Assembly (NCBI GenBank): GCA_035079385.1
Contig: JAVHKY010000023.1
Span: 8,717,501 to 8,781,500 of the forward strand
Source: Aspidiotus rigidus
Lineage: Eukaryota > Arthropoda > Insecta > Hemiptera > Diaspididae
Direction: 5' to 3'
Length of the DNA stretch: 64,000 nt
How positions within the stretch are numbered: the first letter of the stretch is position 1; each line of letters begins with the position of its first letter. The notes under the pieces are model-generated. The model did not search any database. It saw nothing but the letters and a program-made list of their open reading frames with translations, and had not been told where the DNA came from. Both the position numbers and the translations under genes were made by a program. Positions 31,386 to 43,689 of the stretch are shown in pieces.

Positions 31386-32520
31386 GTTTTAGATCTTATT
31401 TCCATATCATTCATGAATATCGCCGCCAGTATTGGTGACAGCGGTGATGCCATCGCAAATCTATTTTCCTGACTGTAGAAACTGTTATTAAAGCGGCAGT
31501 AATTCTGGCACAAGATCTCTTCCACTATCTTGGCGTACTTCGGCCCATCTGGGTTCACATGGTATCTGTTGTTTTTGAGCTGAGAGAAGTTTCTCCTTTG
31601 GTATGGTACCAAACATGTTTGCCGCATCAAAGAGATATCAGCTTGTCGTTACTCTTGATTTTCAACTTGTCCAGTTGCTCAATCAGCTCTCTGTCGTTTC
31701 TGATATTTCGTCTGGGTGCAAACTGGTAGTTTTCTTTCAGGAATGTGGCTACGATCTTCGCTATCTTGTAGCATGGTGATTGAATGCTGTTGACCAGGGG
31801 TCTCGTCGGACGGTTCGCTTCGTGGAGACAAGCCCCTTGAGTTTTGGTGCAACCGGGTTCATCTCGAGCGTCCTTCCAGTGCCGGGTACATTGTTCCGTT
31901 TCAACACAGCTTTCAGGTCACCTTGGTATTTCTGTGTTGCGTCCTTAGTCAGCTCTTGGTATCCATTCACTGCGATGTACGACTCCACTTTTTGGGTGTA
32001 GTCTTCCTTCTCCATTACCACTACCGTGTTGCCTTTGGCAAAATTAGGTTGTTTTGTCGGATCTTCTTTTGTAGATTTGTGACCTTCCTCTGCATTACTT
32101 GCGTTCTGTCATTGGTTTGGCACATATTCTCCCTGATGTCCAACAGTATTTTCCCCATTTTGGTCCGGGCTTCTGATCTCACGTCGTGTTCCATGGTTTG
32201 GATTACTTGTTCGCAGCAAATGGCCGTACTTTCAAGCTCACTCTGATTCAGTCTCTCTTGCTGCACGTACTTGATGGCTTTGTCCAGCAGTCTTTTTTCT
32301 TCTTCTGTGAGTGTGACGCTTGCTAGTTCTTGGTTCTAGGAGAAAAGTTGTGCTCAGCTCTCCCTATCTCTTCCTTTCTTTCTTCTTTCTTCTGGGTCAG
32401 TTCGGTAAGCTTCTTCTTGATCTGTCTTGTTTGGGCTTCCACTTGTTTTTCCACATAGTCTTCATCTTTATTTCCCTCCCCTCCCCTCCTCCTCCTCTTT
32501 TTTTTCTGTTAGTTGGTGTT
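31386..32520 (-). pseudogene. PLE family 3 RT, tandem copy B (about 1135 bp)
   Basis: The unit spans the N-terminal region to motif B (RFAMASPLSPILAAIFMND) and ends where copy A begins. It repeats the lesions of copy A: the KADKG deletion (NNLILPKATR) and the frameshift before motif A. It has extra changes near 31830. The palm YVDD and everything after it are missing. Confidence 0.85.
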
Positions 32521-33260
32521 TTAGATCTTGTTTCCATATCATTCATGAATATCTCGGCCAGTATTGGTGACAGCGGTGATCCCATCGCAAATCTCTTTTC
32601 CTGACTGTAGAAACTGTTATTAAAGTGGCAGTAATTCTGGCACAAGATCTCTTCCACTATCTTGGCGTACTTCGGCCCATCTGGGTTCACATGGTATCTG
32701 ATGTTTTTGAGCTGAGAGAAGTTTCTCCTTTGGTATGGTACCAAACATGTTCGCCGCATCAAAGAGATATCAGCTTGTCGTTACTCTTGATTTTCAACTT
32801 GTCCAGTTGCTCAATCAGCTCTCTGTTGTTTCTGATATTTCGTCTGGGTGCAAACTGGTAGTTTTCTTTCAGGAATGTGGCTGTGATCTTCGCTATCTTG
32901 TAGCACGGTGATTGGATGCTGTTGACCAGGGGTCTCGTCGGACGGTTCGCTTCGTGGAGTTTTACAAGCCCCCTGAGTTTTGGTGCAACCGGGTTCATCT
33001 CAAGCGTTCTTCCGTTGCCGGGTACATTAGTCCGTTTCAACAGAGCTTTCAGGTCATCTTGGTATTTCTGTGTGGTTCTTCTTTCTTCTGGGTCAGTTCG
33101 GCAAGCTTCTTCTTGATCTGTTTTGTTTGGGCTTCCACTCGTTTTTCCACATAGTCCTCGCCTTTCTTCCCCTCTCCTCCTACTCTTCTTTTTTCTGTTG
33201 GTAGGTGTTTTAGACAGTCTACAAGTCCATTCTTCATTGTGAGCTCCATACCAAGCCTTT
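32521..33260 (-). pseudogene. PLE family 3 RT, tandem copy C (internally deleted)
   Basis: This is the first copy in reading direction. It keeps a longer N-terminus (MELTMKNGLVDCLKHLPTEK) that the other two lack, then loses about 440 bp. It jumps from LAELTQKKEE to the block before NPVAPKLRGLVKLHEANRPT, and ends with motif B (RFAMGSPLSPILAEIFMND). The frameshift before motif A is shared with the other copies. Confidence 0.82.
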
Positions 33261-33285
33261 GAAAATAAACCAGCTTTAGGTTCGA

Positions 33286-33440
33286 GTCATCTTGAGGTCA
33301 CCATTCACAATTACTCTTATTCTCCCTCGCTTACGTGAACGAGTGTTAGTCCGCAATTAACGCGTGTATTCCACATTCCACGATTGAATAATTGAGAATT
33401 AATTGCGCGTACCCTAGCAGTCGTATAGAGACAACGAAGA
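33286..33440. repeat. diverged direct repeat, second copy (partner 26726-26880)
   Basis: See the partner for shared segments. It lies just beyond the N-terminal end of the PLE tandem. Confidence 0.65.
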
Positions 33441-34985
33441 AGACTCGCTCCTCCGGAGTATACGCGAGCATATATAGCCGTTTCTGCTCATTTGAATCAC
33501 AAAAAAATATATATAACTCCAGTGTGGTCTTCCCTAGTTGAAAATGTATGGGATACAACTTACTTAACCTTTACACAGCATCGCCATTGTATACATAATA
33601 AGGCTTACCGTTTTCAGAAGCGCAGTAAGAAAAAAAAAAATAGGAGCGCAATTATTTTTATACTTGCCAGACACAGCAGTGTGACATTAGTCAAGTAATA
33701 TAAAGCAGTACGAGTATTCCAGAAGTAGAATGGACAATAATAACGAGAAACGACCAGCACTAGCAATGTCTTCGAACTTTAAAGTTATGCTGTCCGATTT
33801 GTCTTTTTACTCGTACGCAGCGCGAGTTATAGGTATACAAACAATAATATAATAATTACCTATACAAAAATCTTCCTATTTCCACGTATTGTCTCCGCTA
33901 GTACAATGGCCAATGGAAATCTTATTAAAATGACTCGATTCCAATCCAGTTAGAAGCGATTAAAATATAAGTCGTGCCTCGTTTTATAGTTTTTAGCATA
34001 ATAATGACGAGGTATATTTTGATCTAATCAGCGCCAATAGACATCAGTGTATAACTTCGAAATCCTGATTGACCGGTGTCGATTTAATTGGAGACGTTTT
34101 TATCAAACTTCCATTTAAGAAAGCTGATGCCTGCATGACTGCGGCATGTCGTTACCCTCATCTTCCGTAAGCCGTATAATAATGTACAAACATAGTTAGT
34201 ACCTGGCCATTCTTCCTCTCTGTTTGTTTCTGCTTTCACGGAATTAATAATTATTTTTGAACAAAGATATTTCACCTTGTAAGTATAACGGATCGGATTA
34301 CGTACGAAATACACGTGACGTGCGGCTCAGTCTCGGTGTTTATAGTAGATTACAAAATCATTGCATCGCGTACACGCCTGCTCTTCTTTCGAAAACGACA
34401 AAATGAAAAGAGTCACCAGTAACCGACCTCAGAGTGGGTATACGGTCAACAATGCAGTATCCAGTCGGCCGAAGGTCTCGTTTGTAAGGAATCAGGTTTG
34501 CTAATGCCGGCCGATTTGTTTTGCGATCCAAAACTATTCGTGCTGAATAAAACAAAAAAAAAAAAAAAAAAAAAAGTCATTTCTTAATGTGTAGTACGAA
34601 CCTATGATGTTTCTTCAAGGATATTCGTATTTGAGAATAGGAGTTTTAAAATTCCTATTTCAATGGGCTCGCGTCACATGGTCAACCTAGTATTACAGCG
34701 TGTTGTAATCGTTTGCTAGCGCACAGAGGTACAGGATACCACATCGTGGATTTGTAAAATTCTCCTTATGTGAGCAGTACTATTTCGAAGTTTGGAAAGT
34801 GAGGAACATTGAGGGAGTTGAGATTGGTTGGTGGAGAGTCATGAATCTCCCATATGACTCGTATGTTGGGAATGTTGGATCAGATATTTATCCTTTGTTC
34901 CTGAAACTTTTCCTCATTCCTCCCAAGGGTGTTATGATAACGGGACCATCTCTACAAGTTTGCATGCATTTTTCCGAAAGTACTG
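33441..34985. other. about 1.5 kb without a recognisable gene
   Basis: A homopolymer of about 20 A lies near 34553-34575. No tandem repeat or transposon motif is recognised, and open frames are under 95 residues. Confidence 0.5.
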
Positions 34986-37900
34986 TTGAACAGGATTGGG
35001 AGCATCCGACCTGGGTCAATCGTGTCGACTACAAATCGGCTCGTTATTTCGATAAGAAGTCGACTCAAAGACGTTGATTTTCAGTCGATTTTCTTCTAGC
35101 CAATGTCGATCGCAAATTGAACCAAAATGATTGGAAGTTGACTCAAAATCTACCGGTCATTTTGTTCGATCAACTCGACGCAGCATGCTGTCCGTTTGAT
35201 GACTTCGCTACTCTCAGACAAAATGTGCTGACATGATTTTATACTCATGAGGACTATGCTTGACCAGTGCAGCAATGGTCGAGTGGACGCAATTTCTCGG
35301 TCAATTGTTAGTCCGCAATAAAATCTGATTCCAAAAGTCGACTCGATTTTAAAATCATATCAGAGTTTGTGCTTGAAATTGGCGCAATGTTGACGTCGAT
35401 TGCATTTGCTTTACAGAATGTCGACTGAAGATAGACTCTATTTTAGGTTGATTCTGCGTCATTGATCTCAGGGTTGCTAGGAAATTGATAGTTATGGAAA
35501 AGTCATGAAATTTCCACGAACAACCTGGATTTTGCTTCTTTGAATGACAAACTACGTAGGTTTATAGTTAATCTTTTTCTATGATAATTTATCGTCAGCT
35601 AAAAATAGGCTTGAAAAAGAAAGAAGACAAAGTTCAAAATAGTTATTTTATAGATAGTTGTTCGAAAAGCTGACATTTTATTTCTATTTTTGCACGAGAA
35701 AGTGAGCGTTTTTTGTTTTGAATAGTGACGCGCTGTAAAACTGAAGCGAAATGGAAAAAGCGAACAGTAATGAGAAAACTGGAACGTAATAAACTCTGCC
35801 CCTTTAGATGACGCTCTAATTCCAGTTTACTTTTTGTACTACTATCCAAAAAAATCTTTTGGCAAACACTAAATTAGGATTGTATCTTTTTTTTTTTGTT
35901 CACGAGAAGGGAAAGTCAGGGAAAATCATCTTCGAAAGAAGTGGGAAGCCTGCATCAGCAGAATACTTGCAATCAACGTTGAAATTGTCCAAATTTTAAG
36001 TGCAGAATCTGATAGGGTTTCCTGATTTGAGATCAGGAATTTTTCCCGATACATATTATATGTCTTGATGGCGACTGACTGAAAATCGAGCTTAAAGTTC
36101 GTCGACTCAACCATGGCTGCACTTGTCAAGCATGAATGAGATTCAACCATGTCGATCAAGAATAAACTTCCTTTCATTGTTGAAATTGACCTGAGGTCGA
36201 AGTCGATGTTATGTCGATATAAGGTCAACAGGAGTCGATCTCGTATGGCTCATTTGTCTCGTGAATTTCAGGTCGACTTCGAGTCAACTTAATACAAAAA
36301 GTCGACTGCTCTGTTGGCTCGTTTTTAAGTCAATTTGTAGTTTTTCGGTAATTTACGCTGGTCGATTTGAAATCGATGTCGATCTGGAGTCGATTTTGAG
36401 TCAACTTTTCTTGATATTTTATCGACCCGGAATCGACTGCTCTGTTGCGTCGATTAACAGTCGATTTTTGCTCAAAATTGCTTCAAAATCCACCTCTTCT
36501 TATACTTCTACTCTTATCAGGAGAATTTTTCATGTCGGAAGCTCATTGAAATACAACTCGCAAATTGGAAAATTTTCCATGTCTGAAGATCTAAGAAAGT
36601 TGATTTCGAGAGTTTCCATTCCACGAAAATGGCCATGTCCCTTCGATGACACCACACCCATTCTCCAGCTGCCTCCTCTGTAGCCTTATATCTATAGCTG
36701 ACTTTAGTCCCATTCCCTTCCTATATTCAGCTCGAGTCAAATCTCAAAATTTTTACAAGTTCATGAAGTAAATCAAGAATATATACTTGCCTTGTTACGT
36801 GATCAGAAAGCTTGAAATATTTCTGCTGCACAAATCTTTGCTTTTTCTCCTGTCCTGCTATGAAAACTCGGTTGGCGCCCATTTTTCAGGTTGCCTGTTG
36901 AAACTTTCCTCTCTCGAGCCATATGTGGCAAACTTTCAAAAATTTTGAACTTCAAACTCGTATGCAGGAGAGACTCTGGAAAATTTTGAGAACTGAATCT
37001 GTATAGAGGTGATGCTTGGAAAAATTTCGACCTCTGAACCTTTGTGTGCTTCATGAACCATGTCGACCCTAAAACGACCAAAAATTTGTTTCTTTGGAAG
37101 TCCCGATCGAAATTGCGACGATACATTGTTGAAATCGATCTCACGTCGGTTCGATATGGGATCGACAAATGCCGACTCATTTACCTCGTCAATTTGAGGT
37201 TGATTTCGAGTCCATATTTTTTATCGACCTGAATTCGACTACTCTTTTGGGTGAATCTCGAGTCCATTTTTAGTTCTCTGGTAATGGACGCTCAAGTCAA
37301 CTGGATCTGGAGTCGATTTGAAGTAGAATTTTCCAAATGTTTCTATCGATCTGAAATCAATTGCTCCATTACGTCGATTAACAGTAGATCTTTAGTTTTG
37401 CGCGAATGTATGCTGGTCAACTTTAAACTGATATCAAATCAATTTTGATATAGAGAGTCGATAAACAGTCATGTAGCCTTCTGTCTGTTTCGTGATTACG
37501 CCATCGTCGACTTCTCCAAAAGTTTCAATCGATCTGAATTCCATTACTTAGTCTATTGCGTCGATTTTAAGTTTTGTGAGAATATATGCTGGTCGACTTG
37601 GAATCGATATCGATATCTAGAATCGATAGACAGTCACTTACTAGTAGCATTCTGCCTGTCTTGTGACTTCGTTACTCGCAGATTTTATGCAGTCATGATT
37701 ATATGATGGCCCAATTATGCTTGACTAGTGCAGCAAATATCAGAGTCGAATCGAAGCAATTCTGGCGTCAATTTTTCGTTGATATCAAAGTCTGACACCA
37801 GAAGTCGACTCGTTCTGACCTTGATTCTGAAACTCTATCAGATTGTACTCGTGAAATTGACGCAATGTCGACGTCCGTTGCAAGTCTCTTACTGATGAAA

Positions 37901-38150
37901 GACGGACAATCCGAGTTTAACTGATTTTGGGTCGACATCAATTCATAATTTCGACGGTCGACTCAATTTCGATGCCGACTATGAGTCGATAGTAAAGAGG
38001 AGCAGGCGATTCAAAGTCAACTTCTAGTCATTTTGGATTGTTCTGATGTCGATAGTGGGGGAGTAAAAATCGACATTGTTTCGGAGTCTGTATGATTTAT
38101 GGGGCTTAGCAATTCTCAATAGCCCACATAATAATTATGATCATGACTAC
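34986..38150. repeat. degenerate GTCGA-rich minisatellite, first orientation
   Basis: The sequence is dominated by variants of GTCGACT, GTCGATTTT and CTGCTCTGTTGCGTCGATTA (for example at 36440 and, diverged, 37365 and 37540). Units of roughly 100-120 bp are strongly diverged and interrupted by degenerate 45-bp CTCGAG units (36700-37030). The same motifs run in reverse from about 38160. Open frames here are incidental. Confidence 0.75.
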
Positions 38151-38665
38151 GCATTCTGTCTGTGATTAGGGAGGCCATCAATCGGACAGAAATGCTTCAA
38201 TGGCCAGATCGATGTCGATTTGTGGTCGATTTAAAGTTGACCAGATGCATTGCCAGGGCACTACAAATCGACTGTTAATCGACGCAACAGAGCAGTCAAT
38301 TTCAAGTTGATGAGAGAATTTGGAGAAGTCGAGTGTTTCGAAGTCAATTAGAAGTTGACCACCTACATTCCCAAGAAACCAAGTATCGACTGTTAATGGA
38401 TGCAACAGTCAATTTCAGGTTCACAAAATAATTTGGTGAAGACCAAAATAGACTCTGGATTGACGTCAACTTGAGGGTCAAGTAGCGTTATTTCCTAGAA
38501 AACTGAGAATGGGCTATTAATCGATGCAAGAGAGCGGTCAATTTTTCAAATCAGTAGAAAAATTTGCGGAAGTCAGCTCAAACTTAACTCCTGATTAGTC
38601 ATTCGAGGTCAATTGAAATTCTATCAGAGTGAATTCTAAGAAAATTGACCCTTAATTCGGTGATG

Positions 38666-40067
38666 CACAGTGGGATGAAATGCTATTCTAGCTGGCCAAA
38701 ATTTGAAAATCGAAGGTCTGTAAAAAGGTGCGAATCATTTTGTTTACGTTTTAGAAACGTTCCGACCACCCTAATTCAATGATGAAACCGGTTTTTGTGG
38801 ACGTGCGTTGATGTGAACAGCATGATAGATGTACAAGCCAACAACCATTTGTTCTTGTTATTTCAACAGAACACTCGGTCATTTAATTTTGGAAGCACGT
38901 AGTTCCTTCCGTATTCTCTACGAGGTGATAAGAGTCTTGTGATTTATAAAGTATTTCGATTGAACTTTCGATATTTTAACGGCATTTGATGATTGGGCGA
39001 CTATTTCTCCTCACAAAATACTCCGAAAGTGAGTACAATTGTAATACATTTATAGTCAAAATTTCATGATATTGTCTTAGCCATTTAAAAAATTTACCAA
39101 AACTTAGCAAGGCGGGTGGGATGGAAATGATTTCTTGAAACCTTCCTCTCTCAACCTACATTGACACTTTTTGCGCCTTTTCGTGATTTTTCAATATATT
39201 TCTTTCAGTTATTTGAGCATAAAAGCTATTTATCGGGATAGCAGCTATTTAATGGAATAGCTTAATTTACAAAAGCAATGAAACTAGAATCAATGATAAT
39301 AATGAACTCGGTAACACGATCTTCGTATGATGTAAAACAGGTTTCATTCTTGTGTACACAGTTCGCTACCCCCTCCCCTGGTAGGACGTTACAATGAATA
39401 AAATTCTATTTATACCTGCACTACTTAAAAGATTTTGTGTTGCTTTGCATAATTAGATTTAAGAAAGTATTCTATTTATTTAAGAGTGACTTCAACTCAT
39501 TCTAAGGAGATGGGACCCCTTTATCTCCAGTCGGGTCCGGGGCAAGAAACACAGCGGGCTCCCCCCCCCCAAATAAAAAATTTTTCGCCCCCTCCCCTTG
39601 AAAATGGAGGCCCTGCGGTCCCCTAGCAGAGCAGGGCCCGGGGACAAAATCCCCAGTTGCCCTCCCCCCTCTCGTCAGGCCTGCCCCTTAGATGATGTTC
39701 ATAAACTTTTTCTCTCAGTCAGTATACTTTTTGTCCACGAACTCCAAGTAAAAGCTTCAAACTTGGAACAAAAATGATCCAAAACTTTGAAAAAAAATTA
39801 TCCAATCATAAATCTGACAGAAAATTCGAATTCTACGATCTTGATTACCTCTTAGACGACTTTAATAAACTGTTGCTCTTGATCAGTTAAACTTTTGTTC
39901 ACAAACTCCAGATAAAGGCTTCAAACTTTGCGAAAAAATGACCCAACGATAAATCTGACTGGAAAATCGAATTCTACGCCCACAAAAACCCCTTAGTTGA
40001 TCTTCATTATGCATTCAGTCGAAAATTAGAATTTTGGCCACCTAGCATGGCGTTTCATCCCACTGTG
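38666..40067. mobile_element. 1402-bp non-autonomous TIR transposon
   Basis: The ends CACAGTGGGATGAAATGCTA and (reversed) CACAGTGGGATGAAACGCCA belong to a terminal inverted repeat of about 38 bp with four mismatches. TGATG (38661-38665) and TGACG (40068-40072) flank it, a possible 5-bp duplication with one change. The equivalent empty region occurs near 40997 (GATCCGGTGACACAGCGAGG). Inside, a block of about 150 bp is repeated (near 39690 and 39850) and C-rich runs lie near 39555-39670. No transposase is encoded. I cannot name the superfamily. Confidence 0.75.
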
Positions 40068-41640
40068 TGACGTGGCGAGGGGATGTTGGAGAAATCGAAA
40101 TCCCTCCAAGGACGTTTGGAATATCACCATTTACTCTCAATAATTTTTCCCTAAATTTTTTGTACAATTACTTTTCTCCCTTTTTCAGACTTCAACTCCC
40201 CTCAAAAAATTTTCTGGCTACGCCACCGCTTAATTGACACAAAAGAACAATAAATTTTGGGTTGATGAGAGAATTTTGAGAAGACTTCAAAATTAAATCT
40301 AGAGTGATGTTATTTTTGAGGTCAATGCGACGTCAAGCAACATAAATTCATTAAAACAGAAATTTGACTGTTGATCGATGCTGAAGAGCTGTGAATTTCA
40401 GTAAAACTGACTTCAGATTGATGTCAATTTGAGGTGATTGGAAGTCAATTAGCATAAATTCCTAGAAAATGTACCAATTAACTTTTAATTGAGGCAATAG
40501 AGCAGTCAATTTGATTGAGGTCTATGGAGAACTGTAGAGACATGGACTCCAAAATTATTCGGGATAAACGTCAGTTCAAGGTTAATTAGGATCAACTAGC
40601 GTACATTCCTGGCGACCTAAAAATTGACAGTTGATCAACGCAACAAAGCAGTCAATTTCAGGTTAATGAAAAATTTGGGAAGTTGACTTACAATTGACTA
40701 CAGATTGACGTTGCGTTGATTGAAAGTTGACCAGTCTATTCCCAGAAAACTAAGAATCAAGTGTTAATGGATGCAACATTCAATTTCAGGTTCACAAAAT
40801 AATTTGGAGAAAACCAAAATAGACTCTGAATTGACGTCAACTTGAGGGTCAAGTAGCGTTATTTCCTAGAAAACTGAGAATGGGCTATTAATCGATGCAA
40901 GAGAGCGGTCAATTTTTCAAATCAGTGGAAAAATTTGCGGAAGTCAGCTCGCCTTATCAGTCATTTGAGGTCAATTGAAACTCTATCAGTGACCCTTGAT
41001 CCGGTGACACAGCGAGGGGGTGTTAGAAAAATAGAAATCCCTTCAAGGACGCTTGGAATATCACCATTTATTCTCAATAATTTTTCCCTAAATTTTTTGT
41101 ATAATTCCTTTTCTCCTTTTTTCTCTTCAACTCCCCTCAAAAAATTTTCTGGCTGCGCCACTGCTTAATCGACACAAGAAAACAATTAATTTTGGGTTGA
41201 TGAGAAAATTTTGAGAATGTTATTTGAGGTCAATTTAACGTCAAGCAACTTAAATTCATTAAAAAAGAAATTTAACTGTTGATCGATGCTGAAGAGCAGT
41301 AAGTTTGTGTAAAACTGACTTCAGATTGATGTCAATTTGAGGTGATTGGAAGTCAATTAGCATAAATTCCCAGAAAATGAACCAATCAACTTTTAATTGA
41401 GGCAATAGAGCAGTCAATTTGATTGAGGTCTATGGAGAACTGTAGAGACGTGGACTCCAAAATTATTCGGGATAAACGTCAGTTCAAGGTTAATTAGAAA
41501 TTAACTAGCGTGCATTCCTGGCGACCTAAAAATTGACAGTTGATCAACGCAACAAAGCAGTCAATTTCAGGTTAATGAAAAATTTGGGGAAGTTGACTTA
41601 CAGTTGACTCCAGATTGACGTTGATTGGAAGTTGACCAGC
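40068..41640. repeat. tandem duplication of a segment of about 920 bp
   Basis: 40072-40720 and 41001-41640 are parallel in order and orientation: GCGAGGGG(A/G)TGTT, TTGGAATATCACCATTTA, CTCCCCTCAAAAAATTTTCT, AGGCAATAGAGCAGTCAATT and CCTGGCGACCTAAAAATTGA. In addition 40790-40975 repeats 38405-38640. Confidence 0.85.
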
Positions 41641-41803
41641 CGATTCCCAGAATACTAAGAATCAATTGTATTTTTTTTTTCTTTTTTTCTTTATTTTTAC
41701 AAGCTTTTAAGCTACGCTTTGGGCTATTAGCTTGATATGCAGTATTACATTAAAGGTACAGTCATCTTAAAGGCTAATTTTACTATAATTTTATAGATAG
41801 TTT

Positions 41804-43090
41804 TTAAAGTACAGAGAAAAGTTCGGCTGAGGTTAGGTATTGTACGAGTTCTGTGTATGAAGTGTTATTTTTGAGTGCTTGTATTCTAGAGTGGGGTATG
41901 TCTAGTGAGTTTCGTAAAGTTGTAAGTTCAGGGCATGTAAAAATATGGTTTATGTCTATTGTATTGAAGTGACATTTTGGACAATTGGGTGGTTTTGAAC
42001 GTGAAAGAAGGTGTGAGTGGGTGAGTCGGGTGTGTCCTATTCTGAGGCGGGTGAGAACGGATGTTTCTTTTCTAGATGGTCTGCAAGTTGTGGGTTTGAG
42101 AGGGTTAGCCTTGATAGGGAGGAGTTTGTTTTCAAGTTGGTTAGACCATAGGTAAGACCATTTTTTAAGTATTTTGGGGCAGTGGTGGTTTTTGATATCA
42201 GACACTGGAATTTTCCATGACAGGGTCACGGTGTTGAAATTGGTTGAGTCTTTGGCGCTTTGTCTACTATATCGCTCTGTTTTAGTCCGATGTATGAAGG
42301 AAACCACAACAGGGTTACGGATGTTGTAACTTGTGTTATGATGTTGATGATGGTGTGGATTCTTTGAACGATGGGGTTTTGCGAGAAGATATTTTGGATG
42401 GCTAAAAATGATGTTAACGAGTCTGTATCTATGAGATAATGTTTGTTTTGAGTGGAAGTGGATATTATTTCTAGGCATTTGAGGATCGCGAAAAGTTCTG
42501 CAGTGTATACTGAGACTGAGTTTCGTATTCGAAAGCTAAAGAGAGAATTATTGATTGAGAAGGCTATCCCAGTTTTATTGTGACGTTTTGAACCGTCTGT
42601 AAAACAAAGGATGTGTGAGTGGTGGTTTTTTAAGAAATTTTCAATTTCTTTTTTGAGCTGTGTGTTGGGAGTGGAAGGTGAGAATTTGGTGGATTCGTCT
42701 TGGAAATTAGATGTGTGTAGTGCCCATGGAGGGATGGAGTTGAAGCTAGGAAGTGGAGGGTAAAAGGTGAATTTTTGTTCGTTACTTCGTTCCAGGTTGA
42801 GTCTCATATGTTTTGTGGTGTCCAAAGAGAAATTTTCTATGTTGTTGGGGAGGAAAAAATGGTCAAAAGTCGGTGTGTTTGGGTTCGAGGATATGTTGGT
42901 CAGAAAAGGGGTCGTAAGAATCTGTCTGCTGTATTCGAGAGGAGGAGCGCTAGCTTCAGTGCAAAGGCTGAGGCTAAGGCTTGTTCGAAAAGCACCTAGT
43001 GCAAGGCGGAAAGATGAGTTTTGGATTGGGTCTAAAGTTGAGAGAGCTGGTTTCTTTGCAAGTCCTTAAATTGGGGCCCCGTAGTCAACT
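41804..43090 (-). pseudogene. I-like LINE ORF2 C-terminal part with RNase H
   Basis: From 43090 downward: DYGAPI, the CTEASAPPLEYSR-like region, FNSIPPWALH (42725), then RNase H: CFTDGSKRHNKTGIAFSI (catalytic Asp), VYTAELFAILKCLEI (Glu), LIDTDSLTSFLAIQN (Asp) and LLWFPSYIGLKQSDIVDKA, where the usual His of this block is Tyr. A one-base frameshift near 42250 leads to the terminal part: RLRIGHTRLTHSHLL and a CxxC-His-Cys cluster (CPKCHFNTIDINHIFTCP). It stops at 41804. RNase H places the element among I-type LINEs. Confidence 0.85.
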
Positions 43091-43109
43091 CAGGTAGATA
43101 CATACCTTT

Positions 43110-43295
43110 TTATTGGATATTTTCGATGCTGATAAGATATTGTACAGCAATGACGTACTCTATGAGGTTAATATCTTCTTGAGCGGGGAGAATAACTGCT
43201 TGTTTTTTGGATGGAGTCGGCTTTAAGATTCTTGAGTAGGTTTGTGTACGGATGTCATTAGTATTTGCCATACTTGTAGCGTAGTTTGGAGGCAT
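43110..43295 (-). pseudogene. LINE ORF1 N-terminal fragment
   Basis: The frame starts MPPNYATSMANTNDIRTQTY and continues SKKQAVILPAQEDINL for 61 residues to a stop near the deletion junction. Position (just after a leader of about 160 bp and before ORF2 sequence) identifies it as the start of the LINE's ORF1. No zinc knuckle is retained. Confidence 0.55.
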
Positions 43296-43689
43296 AAGCC
43301 TCCTAACTGTACGAGGTTACGGCAGCACTATGTAGTGTTTTCACGTCTCAACTAGAAACACTTTGTAGAAATAGAATAGAATGTCGATGATAACGGAACG
43401 AAATTTATGCACGCACGGAACACGCGATTGTACACGACAAGGGATGGAAGATAACTGGAATCAATTGTCAATTTATGCAACCATCAATTTTAGGTACTCG
43501 AAATCGACTTCATTTTGCCGTAGATTCGATGTCGATTTGAAGTCAACCAGCGAGACTTCAAAACAAGTAAATCTTCAGTCGATTCCAAAAAGCGACGACC
43601 AATATGGTTTTTCGGGGACCTCCTATTCCACTCCGGTCCTTCACATGGAGACTTTTTGACACCCTTATTTCAATAATGTATAGTATTAA

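Larger units (their letters stand above)
41670..43457 (-). mobile_element. I-like LINE copy, 5' end present, internally deleted, with target duplication
   Basis: GAATCAATTGT occurs at 41659-41669 and 43458-43468, an 11-bp target-site duplication. The 3' end is a T-rich run at 41670-41699 (poly(A) tail on the minus strand). The 5' part (43457-43110) includes a leader and the start of ORF1. A direct junction near 43090 joins ORF1 to the end of the RT domain of ORF2, so most of ORF1 and the endonuclease and RT are missing. The pre-insertion sequence is a minisatellite unit, matching CTAAGAATCAAGTGTTAATG at 40753. Confidence 0.85.
38160..43660. repeat. degenerate GTCGA-rich minisatellite, reversed orientation
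   Basis: TCGACTGTTAATCGACGCAA (38270) is the reverse complement of the motif at 36440. Variants follow at about 38385, 38515, 40370, 40490, 40635, 41285 and 41545. The array is interrupted by a TIR transposon (38666-40067) and a LINE (41670-43457). Together with the preceding block it forms a huge inverted arrangement centred near 38090. Confidence 0.7.
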
